A stretch of DNA of 64,000 nt, taken from the NCBI GenBank assembly GCA_965227255.1, contig CBDDFS010000002.1:744001-808000 (forward strand), read 5' to 3'. This DNA is from CBDDFS01 sp965227255 (GTDB taxonomy: Bacteria > Bacteroidota > Bacteroidia > Flavobacteriales_E > Vicingaceae). Both the position numbers and the translations under genes were made by a program. Below, in pieces: positions 1-8,138 of this stretch. The notes under the pieces were generated by a model, which saw only the letters and a list, made by a program, of their open reading frames with translations, searched no databases and was not told the DNA's origin. Numbering within the stretch: position 1 is the first letter of the stretch; each line of letters opens with the position of its first letter.

Positions 1-2738
1 GGAAATGAGAAAGAGATCCTTGGCATCGGAGATATCTGAGGAGTATAATCCTCGAATGAACTCGAATTCAAATCTTCAACTGTAGATGTCTTGTCAGGAT
101 TCTGAAGAAGTGGGAATGGATTTCCACTACCACCTGTCAAGGCACTGGCTCTTCCTACAAGTGTACCATTGGCATCGTACCAAGTGTTGTCTTCCGGATT
201 ACGATAACCAATTACAGTTACTTCATTGTTTCTCAAGTTGTCGATTCCAGACTTATCCTCATTCACATAAACTACGAAGTCATCTCCAATATTCGACGGA
301 GTAGAAACACCTGTTGATCTGATCTCAGCTGCTCTAATTGTCGGGAAAAGTGAGTATGGATCTTTCAATACTTTCTGGTTTGCATCGAAGTAGTCAACCC
401 TCAAACCAACTCTAAAGATAAGGTCATCGAAGGTGAATTTATCCTGGATGTAACCAGCAGCATAAATCGGACGGAAGGCATCAATTGGTCTTGTCTTTCT
501 TCCGAATTCATCTGTTTCATTAAAGAAGTCATCCAAAGAAGGTGCGCCGTTTTGCTTATCCCCTTTGAAGTCATAACCGAAATAGCTAAGTCCCAATCTT
601 GAGTTGTTGTTGATCAGGTCATCAGCTGAGAAATAATCGATCTTATATAAGGTAGGATCGTAATTGTCGAAATCCACAAAATCATTTCCTTCAGGATCGA
701 AACCAAGAGCTTCTCTGACTTTATAGTCAAATACGAATTGCTCCTGACCCAACTTTCCATTTGGATTTTCTCTGTACCATCTGTCGAAACATACGTGAGG
801 AACTCCATTGATGTAAATCACTTCAGCCGAACTTGAATCGATCTGCTGCAAGTGGAAATTCATTTGCTGACGACCAATATTCCAGAGCTCAGCAGGATTG
901 CTAATGCCGTATCCTCTATCAACCCTTTGTTCGAATTCAAAACCTAACTTGAATTCATGATCTCCGTAGTCGGCCGCACCACTCGCAGTAAGTCTGAACT
1001 GATTGGCAACAGACTTGCTATACCCAACATTAGAGTTACCTTGACCAACCCATAAACCATAAACACTTGGAGGCGCTGCTCCGTTGATCACTGTGAAGGT
1101 CTGTACGTTATTGATGTTGTCGTATCTTCCTTCAACATCCGGATTTCCATCTTTGTCCTTATAAAGATCGTAGTACTGATCGGTATAGTTGGCCAGGATC
1201 GGATTCAGATCACTTCTGGTAAACAACCAGTTTGTCTGATTCCAACCATCCTGAATTCTTGCACTTCCAACACCAGGCCAGAAACCATCTGAGAATGATT
1301 TCTCAAGCACTGATTCAAATTGACCTACATAACCATACTTGAAAAGCTCATCACCATGTTCTCTGTGAGCAGATCCTCTGATTGCCTGCTGATAATCAAC
1401 CTGCAATGAAACATAGGCATCTTTCAAATAGTTCTTGTCGGCATCTTCTTCGCTCACTTCTGGATTAGGGAAGCGCTGTGTGAAACGTCCGTAAACCCTC
1501 CAGTCAGTAGCAGTTGAAAGTGGGTTGTTGTAGAAGTTATACATTGAGTTAGTACTGATATAACTTTCAGCTCTGTTGTTATAATATGTACCACCAACCT
1601 TTAAGATCGTATTCTCAGATGTGTTGATCATTACATTCGACTGAAGGTTGATCTGTCTTCTGGAAGCATTGTTCCTTGTGTCAACCTGCTCAAAGTCACT
1701 TTCGCGTACTGTGTATTCAGATCTCAAGACTGAACCGCTCAGTCCGCTTACTCCACCTATTTCTTCAGGTCTCATGTAAGGATTTGCTTTCAGTTCGTTC
1801 AGTTTTGAATCCTTCATCTTATATGTTCCAATGATAGAAGGTCTTGTGTCTACCTGATGTATGAACTCTGATGTGAAAATGAAAGACATGATGGCCTGTT
1901 CTTTTTCACCCGTTTCTTTGTTTCTTTTTCTCCAGATCGGACCACCATAGGTGAAGGCACCAAGGTTATAACCCATGTTGTCGAGTCCCCAAGTTTTTTG
2001 AGTCTCTCCATCTTTATATCCGAAACCTGAAGTCAGGAATTCCACAGCACCAAATGACTGTGTGCTGGCACCCCTCGTTGTTACGAATGTTGCACCTCCG
2101 GTAAGGTCACCGACTTCAGCTGGGATACCTCCGGTTACAACTTCAACCTCTTCGATGGCCGCTCTCGGAAGGTTTGATCCTCCACGAACTTTAATACCAT
2201 CAATGAAAGTCTGGTTACCAGAACCCCGGCTACCCCTGATACTTGTTCCACCACTTGGGTCAGAAACCGTACCCGGAACAAGCGAAGCTGCTGAGGCAAC
2301 ATCCCTTGTAGGAAGTCTGTTCAGTGTTTCTCTGTCGACCGTACCACCAGTAGTCGTGTTATCCTGTTCGATTATCGGTCGAGTGTTCTTAATCACAACG
2401 GTCTTCAGCTCTTCACCCTGAGACATATTAATGTCGAGGAAAGAAATTTTGGTACTGACCTTTACATCGGATATCTCAACGGAAGCATAACCTACGTAGG
2501 TAGCTTTCACGGTATATGTACCCGGACTAAGAGGTTTAATGGAGTAACCTCCGTCAAAACCTGTAGTGGATCCACCAACCTGATTTCCGTTTTCTAACAC
2601 CACGACATTGGCAAAGGGTAGGGCTTCTCCCGTTCCTTTGTCAATTACTTTTCCTTGGATAGCACCCTGTCCGACCTGTGCGTATATAGAATAGGAACAC
2701 ACAAAGAAGCATGCCAAAAGAGTAATAAACTTCCTCAT
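1..2738 (-). CDS. TonB-dependent receptor with carboxypeptidase-regulatory-like domain (partial, C-terminus outside window)
   Basis: The frame is open from the ATG at 2738 to base 1 without a stop, giving about 912 N-terminal codons of an outer-membrane active transporter. Residues 1-21 are a signal peptide ending SIYAQ. Residues of about 24-105 form a CarboxypepD_reg-like beta-sandwich (GKVIDKGTGEALPFANVVV), typical of Bacteroidota receptors. A plug domain follows at about 115-230, with the motif SIRGSRGSGNQTFIDGIKV. The rest is beta-barrel, rich in Asn, Tyr and Gly; the last visible residues, SPMPRISFSF, resemble a conserved barrel strand of this family. Usual lengths of 1000-1100 residues suggest about 100-150 residues lie outside. 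No SusD-like partner is visible and the substrate is unknown. A perfect palindrome lies 24-37 bp upstream of the start. Confidence 0.93.
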   Translation of the reverse strand, partial: MRKFITLLACFFVCSYSIYAQVGQGAIQGKVIDKGTGEALPFANVVVLENGNQVGGSTTGFDGGYSIKPLSPGTYTVKATYVGYASVEISDVKVSTKISFLDINMSQGEELKTVVIKNTRPIIEQDNTTTGGTVDRETLNRLPTRDVASAASLVPGTVSDPSGGTSIRGSRGSGNQTFIDGIKVRGGSNLPRAAIEEVEVVTGGIPAEVGDLTGGATFVTTRGASTQSFGAVEFLTSGFGYKDGETQKTWGLDNMGYNLGAFTYGGPIWRKRNKETGEKEQAIMSFIFTSEFIHQVDTRPSIIGTYKMKDSKLNELKANPYMRPEEIGGVSGLSGSVLRSEYTVRESDFEQVDTRNNASRRQINLQSNVMINTSENTILKVGGTYYNNRAESYISTNSMYNFYNNPLSTATDWRVYGRFTQRFPNPEVSEEDADKNYLKDAYVSLQVDYQQAIRGSAHREHGDELFKYGYVGQFESVLEKSFSDGFWPGVGSARIQDGWNQTNWLFTRSDLNPILANYTDQYYDLYKDKDGNPDVEGRYDNINNVQTFTVINGAAPPSVYGLWVGQGNSNVGYSKSVANQFRLTASGAADYGDHEFKLGFEFEQRVDRGYGISNPAELWNIGRQQMNFHLQQIDSSSAEVIYINGVPHVCFDRWYRENPNGKLGQEQFVFDYKVREALGFDPEGNDFVDFDNYDPTLYKIDYFSADDLINNNSRLGLSYFGYDFKGDKQNGAPSLDDFFNETDEFGRKTRPIDAFRPIYAAGYIQDKFTFDDLIFRVGLRVDYFDANQKVLKDPYSLFPTIRAAEIRSTGVSTPSNIGDDFVVYVNEDKSGIDNLRNNEVTVIGYRNPEDNTWYDANGTLVGRASALTGGSGNPFPLLQNPDKTSTVEDLNSSSFEDYTPQISPMPRISFSF

Positions 2739-2761
2739 CTTAGAAATATTAAATAAAGACA

Positions 2762-2775
2762 CCTGTAATTACAGG
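2762..2775. promoter_or_regulatory. Perfect 14-bp palindrome upstream of the TonB-dependent receptor
   Basis: CCTGTAATTACAGG is its own reverse complement and lies 24-37 bp upstream of the receptor ATG, in the 5' leader or core promoter. A dimeric regulator such as a Fur-, Crp- or MarR-type protein could bind it, but it does not match a consensus I can name. The assignment as an operator rests only on symmetry and position. Confidence 0.35.
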
Positions 2776-2907
2776 GGCGTAAATATATGAAATTAAAGTA
2801 TCAAAGAAGGAATAAATGCGTCCCTCTATTTTGCAGACTGAGATTCTTAATTCCCGAACGCCACAATTTCTAATTTATGGCATAAGCCCCAATCAAAGTT
2901 AAGCAAA

Positions 2908-3324
2908 TTATCGCTTACGTCCGCGGAATATACCGTTAGATTTCCCTCCACCCTTTTTGGACTTACGTTTGGTGCGATTTGCATTCCTTGAAAACTTGTC
3001 TCTCGACTTCTTTTTTGCAATCGCTTTGGAGTATTTAGGCTTGAAAAATTTCTTACTACCAGGCTTCTTTGTTTTCCGGCCTGTGGAATGCCTGTGCATC
3101 CTTTTGCTTGATTTGAATACAGGTTTTCTCTTCGTCCTTACGTTTGCCGGTTTCTTGGATTTCCGTTTAAAGGGATCTCTGAACTTTTTATTTCCGTGTG
3201 GTTTGGTAATCTTACCTGATGAAGCTTTGGTATGATATTTCTTCTTTTTCCAGAATTGGGCTGAAGCCTGATCTGAAAAACTCAGTGCCGTGAGCAGTGA
3301 AAAGAAATAAATAAGCCACCTCAT
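2908..3324 (-). CDS. Small, extremely basic exported protein
   Basis: 138 residues. Residues 1-22 are a clear signal peptide (MRWLIYFFSLLTALSFSDQ, then ASAQ). The mature part is almost entirely Lys, Arg, Ser, Gly and Phe, with clusters such as FWKKKK, RTKRK, RKTKKPGSKK and KRKSKKGGGK and almost no acidic residues, so its pI must be very high. There is no recognisable fold or catalytic motif; it is probably disordered and could bind nucleic acid, anionic polysaccharide or lipopolysaccharide. It lies between ferritin and the TonB-dependent receptor in the same orientation, 40 bp after ferritin. Function unknown. Confidence 0.75.
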   Translation of the reverse strand: MRWLIYFFSLLTALSFSDQASAQFWKKKKYHTKASSGKITKPHGNKKFRDPFKRKSKKPANVRTKRKPVFKSSKRMHRHSTGRKTKKPGSKKFFKPKYSKAIAKKKSRDKFSRNANRTKRKSKKGGGKSNGIFRGRKR

Positions 3325-3364
3325 TGCTTAAGGGTAGTTCCTGTTAATATATTTCGGCTGCAGA

Positions 3365-3880
3365 TTACTTCAGACCGCTATCGTTCTGGGGAGCAGAAAG
3401 CGTCTCAATGTCCCTGTCGAACAAATACAAACCGCTCTTGTCATTCCCAATCAATTTCAGCTTGTCCATAATCATCCTGGCCAGTGTTTCCTCTTCAATT
3501 TGTTCAGAGACATACCATTGGAGGAAGTTGTGTGTGGTATAATCTTTTTCTTCTAAACAAACGGCGACTATTCGGTTAATATTTTCGGTGACGTTGATTT
3601 CGTGATCCAGCAGAGTCTGAAACATTTGACCTATTGAGTCATAATCGGAAACGGGTTTTGACAAGGCCGGAATTTCAGCTTTTCCACCTCTATCGTTCAC
3701 ATAACGTATCAATTTAAGCATGTGCCCTCTTTCTTCATCGCTATGTGCATAAAGGAAATTTACTGTTCCTACAAAGCCTTCTCCTTCTGCCCATGAGGCC
3801 ATGGCCAGGTAAGTTTGCGAAGATTCGGCTTCCAGTAAGATCTGCTTGTTTAATTCCTCTAATATCTTTTTTGATATCAT
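3365..3880 (-). CDS. ftnA: Non-haem bacterial ferritin
   Basis: A 171-residue iron-storage ferritin that oxidises Fe(II) and mineralises Fe(III) inside a 24-subunit cage in the cytoplasm. All ferroxidase-centre residues of the FtnA family are at the expected positions: Glu17, Glu50 and His53 (SDEERGHM), Glu94 (DHEINVTEN), Gln127, Glu129 and Glu130 (SEQIEEE). The length is normal for FtnA. The start MISKKILEEL agrees with family N-termini. It lies downstream of the two-component system (56 bp gap) in the same direction. A weak TAnnTTTG-like box (TATCTTAG, complement of 3905-3912) lies just upstream, so it probably has its own promoter. Confidence 0.96.
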   Translation of the reverse strand: MISKKILEELNKQILLEAESSQTYLAMASWAEGEGFVGTVNFLYAHSDEERGHMLKLIRYVNDRGGKAEIPALSKPVSDYDSIGQMFQTLLDHEINVTENINRIVAVCLEEKDYTTHNFLQWYVSEQIEEETLARMIMDKLKLIGNDKSGLYLFDRDIETLSAPQNDSGLK

Positions 3881-3936
3881 TTATAACTCCATTTTAATGT
3901 GCTGCTAAGATACAAAAATGGAGGTCATTTCTGATT

Positions 3937-4632
3937 TCAGCTGATCAATTTGAAGCCTTTTCCATGGATGTTCACAATTTCAACTTTCGCCTCGTTTTTA
4001 AAGTGTTTTCTGAGCTTCGAAATATAAACATCCATACTTCTGGCATTAAAGTAGGTATCATCTCCCCAGATTAACTTCAGAGCCAATTCTCTCTGAACAG
4101 TACTGTTTCTATTCTGGCAGAGTACTTTTAGCAGTCCTGATTCTTTGGAGGTTAATTTGATGGATGTTCCATTTTTCTCAAGAGATTGAGAGTTGGGATC
4201 GAATACAAAATCACCCAATTTGTAGGTAAGGTTCTCTTCAATTTCATCGGCATGAGCAGATCTTTTCAGAATTGCTTTGATCCTGTACAGCAGTTCCTCC
4301 ATGCTGAAAGGTTTGGTGATATAATCGTCACCACCTGAACGGAAACCTTCAATGGTATCTTCTTTCATGGACTTTGCTGTCAGGAAGATAATTGGAATGT
4401 GAAGGTCTGTTTCTCTAACTTTTTTGGCCAGAGTAAATCCGTCCATTACAGGCATCATTACATCGAATATACAGATGTCGTAATCTCCTTTTTCGAACAA
4501 ATTCAAGCCTTCATTTCCATCTGTGGCAAGATCAGCTTTAAACGATTTTGCATTGAGGAATTCACACAGAAGTGAGCCGAGGTTTTTGTCGTCCTCGACA
4601 AGCAAAATTTTTATGTTGTTTGAATCCATCAA
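3937..4632 (-). CDS. OmpR/PhoB-family response regulator (RprY-like)
   Basis: 231 residues. The receiver domain (about 5-122) has the acidic pocket EDD, the phosphoacceptor Asp57 (CIFDVMMPVMDG), the switch Thr (FLTAKS) and Lys in YITKPFS. The winged-helix DNA-binding domain (about 133-230) has the usual TSKES and RSMDVYISKLRKH motifs. The gene follows its histidine kinase by 74 bp, so the pair is probably one transcript. OmpR-family proteins bind direct repeats spaced 10-11 bp; TTAAC ladders with that spacing lie at 6282-6317 and 7138-7174 (see those entries). Resemblance to Bacteroides RprY is a family-level judgement. The signal is unknown. Confidence 0.93.
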   Translation of the reverse strand: MMDSNNIKILLVEDDKNLGSLLCEFLNAKSFKADLATDGNEGLNLFEKGDYDICIFDVMMPVMDGFTLAKKVRETDLHIPIIFLTAKSMKEDTIEGFRSGGDDYITKPFSMEELLYRIKAILKRSAHADEIEENLTYKLGDFVFDPNSQSLEKNGTSIKLTSKESGLLKVLCQNRNSTVQRELALKLIWGDDTYFNARSMDVYISKLRKHFKNEAKVEIVNIHGKGFKLIS

Positions 4633-4655
4633 GTTTACTTGGTTTAATCAATGCT

Positions 4656-4690
4656 CATCATAAGTCATAAATCATAAGTCATAACTCATC
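4656..4690. repeat. 7-bp-period tandem array between kinase and regulator genes
   Basis: On the minus (gene) strand this reads as consecutive ATGANTT heptads: ATGAGTT, ATGACTT, ATGATTT, ATGACTT, then ATG. Weaker heptads in the same phase (GGATGAG, AAAAGGA, GGAAGAC, AGATGAG) reach back to the kinase stop codon at 4707-4709. Positions 4669-4689 are identical over 21 bases, on the opposite strand, to 28681-28701. Confidence 0.8.
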
Positions 4691-4706
4691 TGTCTTCCTC
4701 CTTTTC

Positions 4707-6242
4707 TCATCCATTAAAGTTAAACGGAATATTAAATTGAAAACTGGTTCCTTTTCCGCTTTGACTTTTAACTCTGATTTCACCCCCATGATTTCGGATC
4801 ACGTTCTGAACATAATTCAGTCCTAATCCAAAGCCTTTCACGTTGTGAATATTACCCTGTGGAACGCGATAAAATTTATCAAAGATCTTTTTCTGCTGCT
4901 CCCGAGGTATTCCCATTCCTTCATCTTTCACTTCTACAAGAATATCTCTATCTGTACTCGATGTACTTATTTGAATATCGATTTTGTCAGGACTGTATTT
5001 AATAGCATTATCAACCAGGTTATAAATGATGTTTGCCAGGTGCACTTTATCACCCTGAAGAATATGATTTTTGGCTTGCAATGAAAGGCTCAAGGCTCCT
5101 CCTTTTTGTTCCGTGATCACCTGCATGGTTTCAGCAATCTCACCGATGACCTCATGGATGTCCACTTCACTAACCTTTAATTTAAAATCAGATTTGTCCC
5201 AGATTGAACTTTTCAGAACATTTTCAACCAGCATACCAAGTCGCTTATTTTCCTGCGAGATCATCTGCAGGAATCTATTCTTTCTTCCCGGATCATCGGA
5301 AATGTCCTTGTCGCCAAGAGCCTCACATGCCAGAGAAATGGTTGAAATTGGTGTTTTCAGTTCATGAGTCATGTTGCTGATAAAGTCATTTTTGATGATT
5401 GACAGTTGCTTTTGATTTTGAATCACATGAATCGTGTAAGCAAAGGCTCCGATGATCAACAGTAGAAACAGGGTTGAAACACTCAAAGTGATCCACATGC
5501 TTTTTAATAAAAAGGTCTTTTGATTTGGAAAGTATAAGCTCAAAAAATAAGGTTCTCCAAAGAGATCATTTGGAAAGAGTCTCGCTTTGTAAATGGAATT
5601 CCTAAGATTCTCCATATCATGACCTTTTTCAGTTTCAATGATGTTTCTGCCGAAATAATCGAAAACGGCGAAGTCGATCTTGGTGTTGATCATAAATGCC
5701 CCGAATTCTTTTTTTAACAGAGAGTCGATCAGTTCTGAATTAACCCTGTCTTCGATAGTTCTCATTGGATCTACTTGCATAAGATCTCTGAAAATATCAT
5801 CGAGGTATTGCGACTGATTTTGAAGAGCGTTGGCCATTTGATTGCTGTCCTCTTCCTGATATTCGCGAATTATCTGATAGGAAAGAGAATCATCTGAATA
5901 CTCTTCAGTGATTCTCCAGTTGCCATCACGATAAACTTTTTCGCGGCGATGTCGGGGTTCTCTTTGTCTCAAGGCTTCTCTTCGGTGCTTGAGCATCATT
6001 CTTTGCTGCTCTCGAAGTTTTCGGTGAATAAGTTGACGACCTACTCTGTTCCTGCGCAGATTCTCTACCGTTTCATGTTTTTCCAGATCATGAACAATAT
6101 GGCGCATAGCAAGCCCTACTTTCTGGTTGAACTCGTCCTTCTTCAATACAATGGCGTTATCAATCCAATAGAATTGAATTAAAATGAGACCCAACAATGC
6201 CAGACTCATTAAGGCGATAATAATTTTCAACCTCAAACTCAT
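4707..6242 (-). CDS. Sensor histidine kinase (RprX-like), partner of the adjacent response regulator
   Basis: 511 residues. Two membrane segments (about 7-27 and 250-273) enclose a large periplasmic sensor region of about 220 residues with a strikingly basic Arg-rich stretch at about 60-105 (RREALRQREPRHRREK). The cytoplasmic part has HisKA with the phosphoacceptor His293 (NMTHELKTPIS) and HATPase_c with the N box (NLVDNAIKYSPD), G1 box (DEGMGIP) and G2 box (GFGLGLNYVQ). There is no HAMP-like linker; TM2 leads almost directly into the dimerisation helix. The start is the ATG at 6242. The gene diverges from a lipoprotein gene, and the gap holds a TTAAC direct-repeat ladder that could mediate autoregulation. 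Confidence 0.95.
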   Translation of the reverse strand: MSLRLKIIIALMSLALLGLILIQFYWIDNAIVLKKDEFNQKVGLAMRHIVHDLEKHETVENLRRNRVGRQLIHRKLREQQRMMLKHRREALRQREPRHRREKVYRDGNWRITEEYSDDSLSYQIIREYQEEDSNQMANALQNQSQYLDDIFRDLMQVDPMRTIEDRVNSELIDSLLKKEFGAFMINTKIDFAVFDYFGRNIIETEKGHDMENLRNSIYKARLFPNDLFGEPYFLSLYFPNQKTFLLKSMWITLSVSTLFLLLIIGAFAYTIHVIQNQKQLSIIKNDFISNMTHELKTPISTISLACEALGDKDISDDPGRKNRFLQMISQENKRLGMLVENVLKSSIWDKSDFKLKVSEVDIHEVIGEIAETMQVITEQKGGALSLSLQAKNHILQGDKVHLANIIYNLVDNAIKYSPDKIDIQISTSSTDRDILVEVKDEGMGIPREQQKKIFDKFYRVPQGNIHNVKGFGLGLNYVQNVIRNHGGEIRVKSQSGKGTSFQFNIPFNFNG

Positions 6243-6281
6243 GCTTCAAAGTTAAATGCAATATGATACTGATAAATAGGC

Positions 6282-6317
6282 TTTAACATCTTTTAACTTT
6301 TTTAATATTTGCTTAAC
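6282..6317. promoter_or_regulatory. TTAAC direct-repeat ladder between kinase and lipoprotein genes, putative response-regulator site
   Basis: TTAAC occurs at 6283, 6293 and 6313, with a TTAAT at 6302, giving approximately 10-bp helical spacing. Bases 6278-6301 are identical to 7134-7157 upstream of the T9SS-secreted protein. The ladder starts 40 bp upstream of the kinase start and ends 132 bp upstream of the lipoprotein start. OmpR-family regulators bind tandem half-sites at this spacing, so autoregulation and control of the divergent genes are plausible. Function is inferred. Confidence 0.5.
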
Positions 6318-6449
6318 AGCCTATAAACCAGGGGGTTTGGAATCGTTATCAGATCAATGGTTGAAATGGTCCAAATTCTGGAAGCAGAATTCCAAAAAAC
6401 AGTTTGACTTAGTTTATGTACTTTTAGAATGGCATATAGGCTAAAGGTT

Positions 6450-7082
6450 ATGAAAAGGTTACTGTCAGTACTAATTGTCTTTACTATTCTATTCGGATGT
6501 AAAAAAGAAGAGACCACTCCTTCCATTTCTGGAGGATCTAGCTCGAAAATAGACACCACGAAATATTTCATTTCGCTGAATGATGGTGTCAATCCCGAAA
6601 TAGTTTGCACGGATCATTGGGAATGGACGCTTCAGGATAGCACCTTGATGTATTCACAACTCTATTATTCGAATGGTGATGATTCTGTTATTATTGTTAG
6701 TACATACTTCAGATTTCAAAACCCATTGGATGCATCGACTGTCGTATCAATCTTAAATACAAAAGACCCTATTTTCTATGAGGTAATCTTTTCATTGCTC
6801 AATGGGTGGACGGCCGTGGGTATGTACATTGATATTTCGGTTTCAGGTCAAACGGATGAATACGTGCATGTTCGCAGAGATACGATCAATAGCCATTTCA
6901 ATATTTCTCAGGTCAAGTTTGATAGTACGGCTGTATTTCAACAACCTCATCTAAGCTGGAATGCCAATATTTTTGGTGTTCGTGGCAGTTATCAATGCAA
7001 GACGTTTTTGTACGACGACACCACGAAGCATACCACATTTTATGGGAGATACCATCTTCCGATGGCCTATGAAGTGCCTTGA
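6450..7082 (+). CDS. Exported lipoprotein of unknown function
   Basis: 210 residues from the ATG at 6450. An in-frame ATG at 6429 would add MAYRLKV ahead of a normal signal peptide, so the later start fits better. MKRLLSVLIVFTILFGC ends in a lipobox (LFGC) followed by KKEE, giving a probable Cys-anchored envelope lipoprotein. The mature part has no recognised domain and is rich in beta-type sequence, consistent with an N-terminal low-complexity linker (TTPSISGGSSS) and a compact beta domain. It diverges from the histidine kinase and is followed by the T9SS-secreted protein. Both downstream genes share the TTAAC ladder with the kinase promoter region, so co-regulation is possible. Confidence 0.7.
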   Translation: MKRLLSVLIVFTILFGCKKEETTPSISGGSSSKIDTTKYFISLNDGVNPEIVCTDHWEWTLQDSTLMYSQLYYSNGDDSVIIVSTYFRFQNPLDASTVVSILNTKDPIFYEVIFSLLNGWTAVGMYIDISVSGQTDEYVHVRRDTINSHFNISQVKFDSTAVFQQPHLSWNANIFGVRGSYQCKTFLYDDTTKHTTFYGRYHLPMAYEVP

Positions 7083-7137
7083 GTGAAGGAATAATTGATA
7101 AGAGATAAGCCCTTACATATTTATCTGAAAAAGAGGC

Positions 7138-7174
7138 TTTAACATCTTTTAACTTTTGTTAACCTCCCGTTAAC
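7138..7174 (+). promoter_or_regulatory. TTAAC direct-repeat ladder upstream of the T9SS-secreted Glu/Met-rich protein
   Basis: TTAAC occurs at 7139, 7149, 7159 and 7170, four half-sites at 10, 10 and 11 bp. Bases 7134-7157 match 6278-6301 exactly (24 bases). The ladder ends 50 bp before the ATG at 7225. This is the better formed of the two copies and fits an activator site for the neighbouring OmpR-family regulator. Confidence 0.55.
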
Positions 7175-7224
7175 ACCATACTTTAGATGTCCAATTTACC
7201 TTTGGGTCATCAAAACATTAAGTC

Positions 7225-8067
7225 ATGAAGAATACAGCCCTTATCTTATCAGCACTTTTTATTTCCGGTTGTCTTTACGCGCAGGAAAAAACAGAAGAGA
7301 GTTCTGAAAAACCTCAAAGAAAAATAGAAACCATTAAGATCATAGATGGAGATACCTTGGTTCACGATGTTAGAATTGTTGAAACCGACATGGACATGGA
7401 TGAACTAAAAGATCGCATGGCCAAGAGAGAGAAAAGAATGGAAGAGCACAAGATGCGTATGGAAGAACATCGAATGATGATGCACGAAATGGATGATGAG
7501 CTTTCAGAAGAAATTGAAGAAATCCTGGAAGACCTGGATATATATGTAAGTCTCGACGAGCACAAGAAAAAAATGATTGTCAAAAGAATGATAATTAAAG
7601 ATGATGAAGTTGAAGAGTTGATTGAAAAATTTGAAGGCGATGAAGATATGATCATTGATATGAGTGGAGATGATCACACGATGAAGGTGATTAAGATTCA
7701 GATCGATAAGGATAAGGGCGAAGAGCTCAAAGTAGTTGAAATCAAGGATAAGGATGGGAAAATGCATCGAAAAGAAGTTCGAAGGGAATATGGAGATGAT
7801 CGGGAAAGGACCAGAAAAGATGATCCTTTGAAGATTTATCCAAACCCGGCAAATAATGAATTAAATCTTGCGTTTGAAGTAAGAGAAGGAAAGCCGGTAG
7901 AGGTTACCGTAATGGATATGGACGGAGAAAAAGTCTTCAACAAGACTTACAAAGAAGCCGGAAAAGTTGAAGAGACGGTAAACCTGAAAGGAAAGAAAAA
8001 AGGAATGTATGTCGTCAGGTTGATGGATGTCAACCGAACTGTTTCAAAGCAAATCATCGTAGAATAA
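7225..8067 (+). CDS. T9SS type A sorting-domain protein with Glu/Asp/Met-rich body
   Basis: 280 residues. Residues 1-20 are a signal peptide (ending CLYAQ). The body (about 30-190) is highly charged and helical, with repeats such as KRMEEHKMRMEEHRMMMHE and many Asp/Glu/Met/His residues, suggestive of metal binding or a coiled coil. The C-terminal 75 residues are a type A T9SS sorting domain: KIYPNPANNELNL, then VTVMDMDGEKVF, then GMYVVRLMDVNRTVSKQIIVE. It should therefore be exported and cell-surface attached or released. A strong intrinsic terminator follows at 8096-8126. The upstream TTAAC ladder suggests control by the adjacent two-component system. Exact function unknown. Confidence 0.88.
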   Translation: MKNTALILSALFISGCLYAQEKTEESSEKPQRKIETIKIIDGDTLVHDVRIVETDMDMDELKDRMAKREKRMEEHKMRMEEHRMMMHEMDDELSEEIEEILEDLDIYVSLDEHKKKMIVKRMIIKDDEVEELIEKFEGDEDMIIDMSGDDHTMKVIKIQIDKDKGEELKVVEIKDKDGKMHRKEVRREYGDDRERTRKDDPLKIYPNPANNELNLAFEVREGKPVEVTVMDMDGEKVFNKTYKEAGKVEETVNLKGKKKGMYVVRLMDVNRTVSKQIIVE

Positions 8068-8095
8068 TTTAAGTTAGACACCTTAATTATCGATG

Positions 8096-8126
8096 AGTCC
8101 CGCCAATGGCGGGACTTTTTCTTTTT
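8096..8126 (+). terminator. Intrinsic terminator after the T9SS-secreted protein gene
   Basis: A perfect 9-bp stem, AGTCCCGCC (8096-8104) with GGCGGGACT (8108-8116), loop AAT, followed by TTTTTCTTTTT. The T-run leads directly into the promoter box of the aldehyde dehydrogenase gene. Confidence 0.93.
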
Positions 8127-8133
8127 ACATTTG
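8126..8133 (+). promoter_or_regulatory. Bacteroidota -7 box (TACATTTG) of the aldehyde dehydrogenase gene
   Basis: TACATTTG matches the TAnnTTTG consensus and ends 5 bases before the ATG at 8139. Transcription would therefore start at or within a few bases of the start codon. No TTG -33 box is visible at the usual distance; the upstream terminator hairpin occupies that place. Confidence 0.6.
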
Positions 8134-8138
8134 TCGGC

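Noticed and set aside
2062..2421. Plus-strand open frame of 119 codons inside the TonB receptor region
   Set aside because: It lies wholly antisense to the strongly supported receptor frame, has low-complexity Ser/Val/Thr-rich sequence and no family resemblance.
7362..7767. Minus-strand frames opposite the Glu/Met-rich T9SS protein
   Set aside because: They are the complements of GAA/GAT/ATG-rich codons, giving Ser/Ile/Phe-rich nonsense; the plus-strand protein has a signal peptide and sorting domain.
8106..8138. Upstream in-frame ATG for the aldehyde dehydrogenase
   Set aside because: It falls in the loop of the preceding intrinsic terminator, upstream of the promoter box, and adds residues absent from the family.
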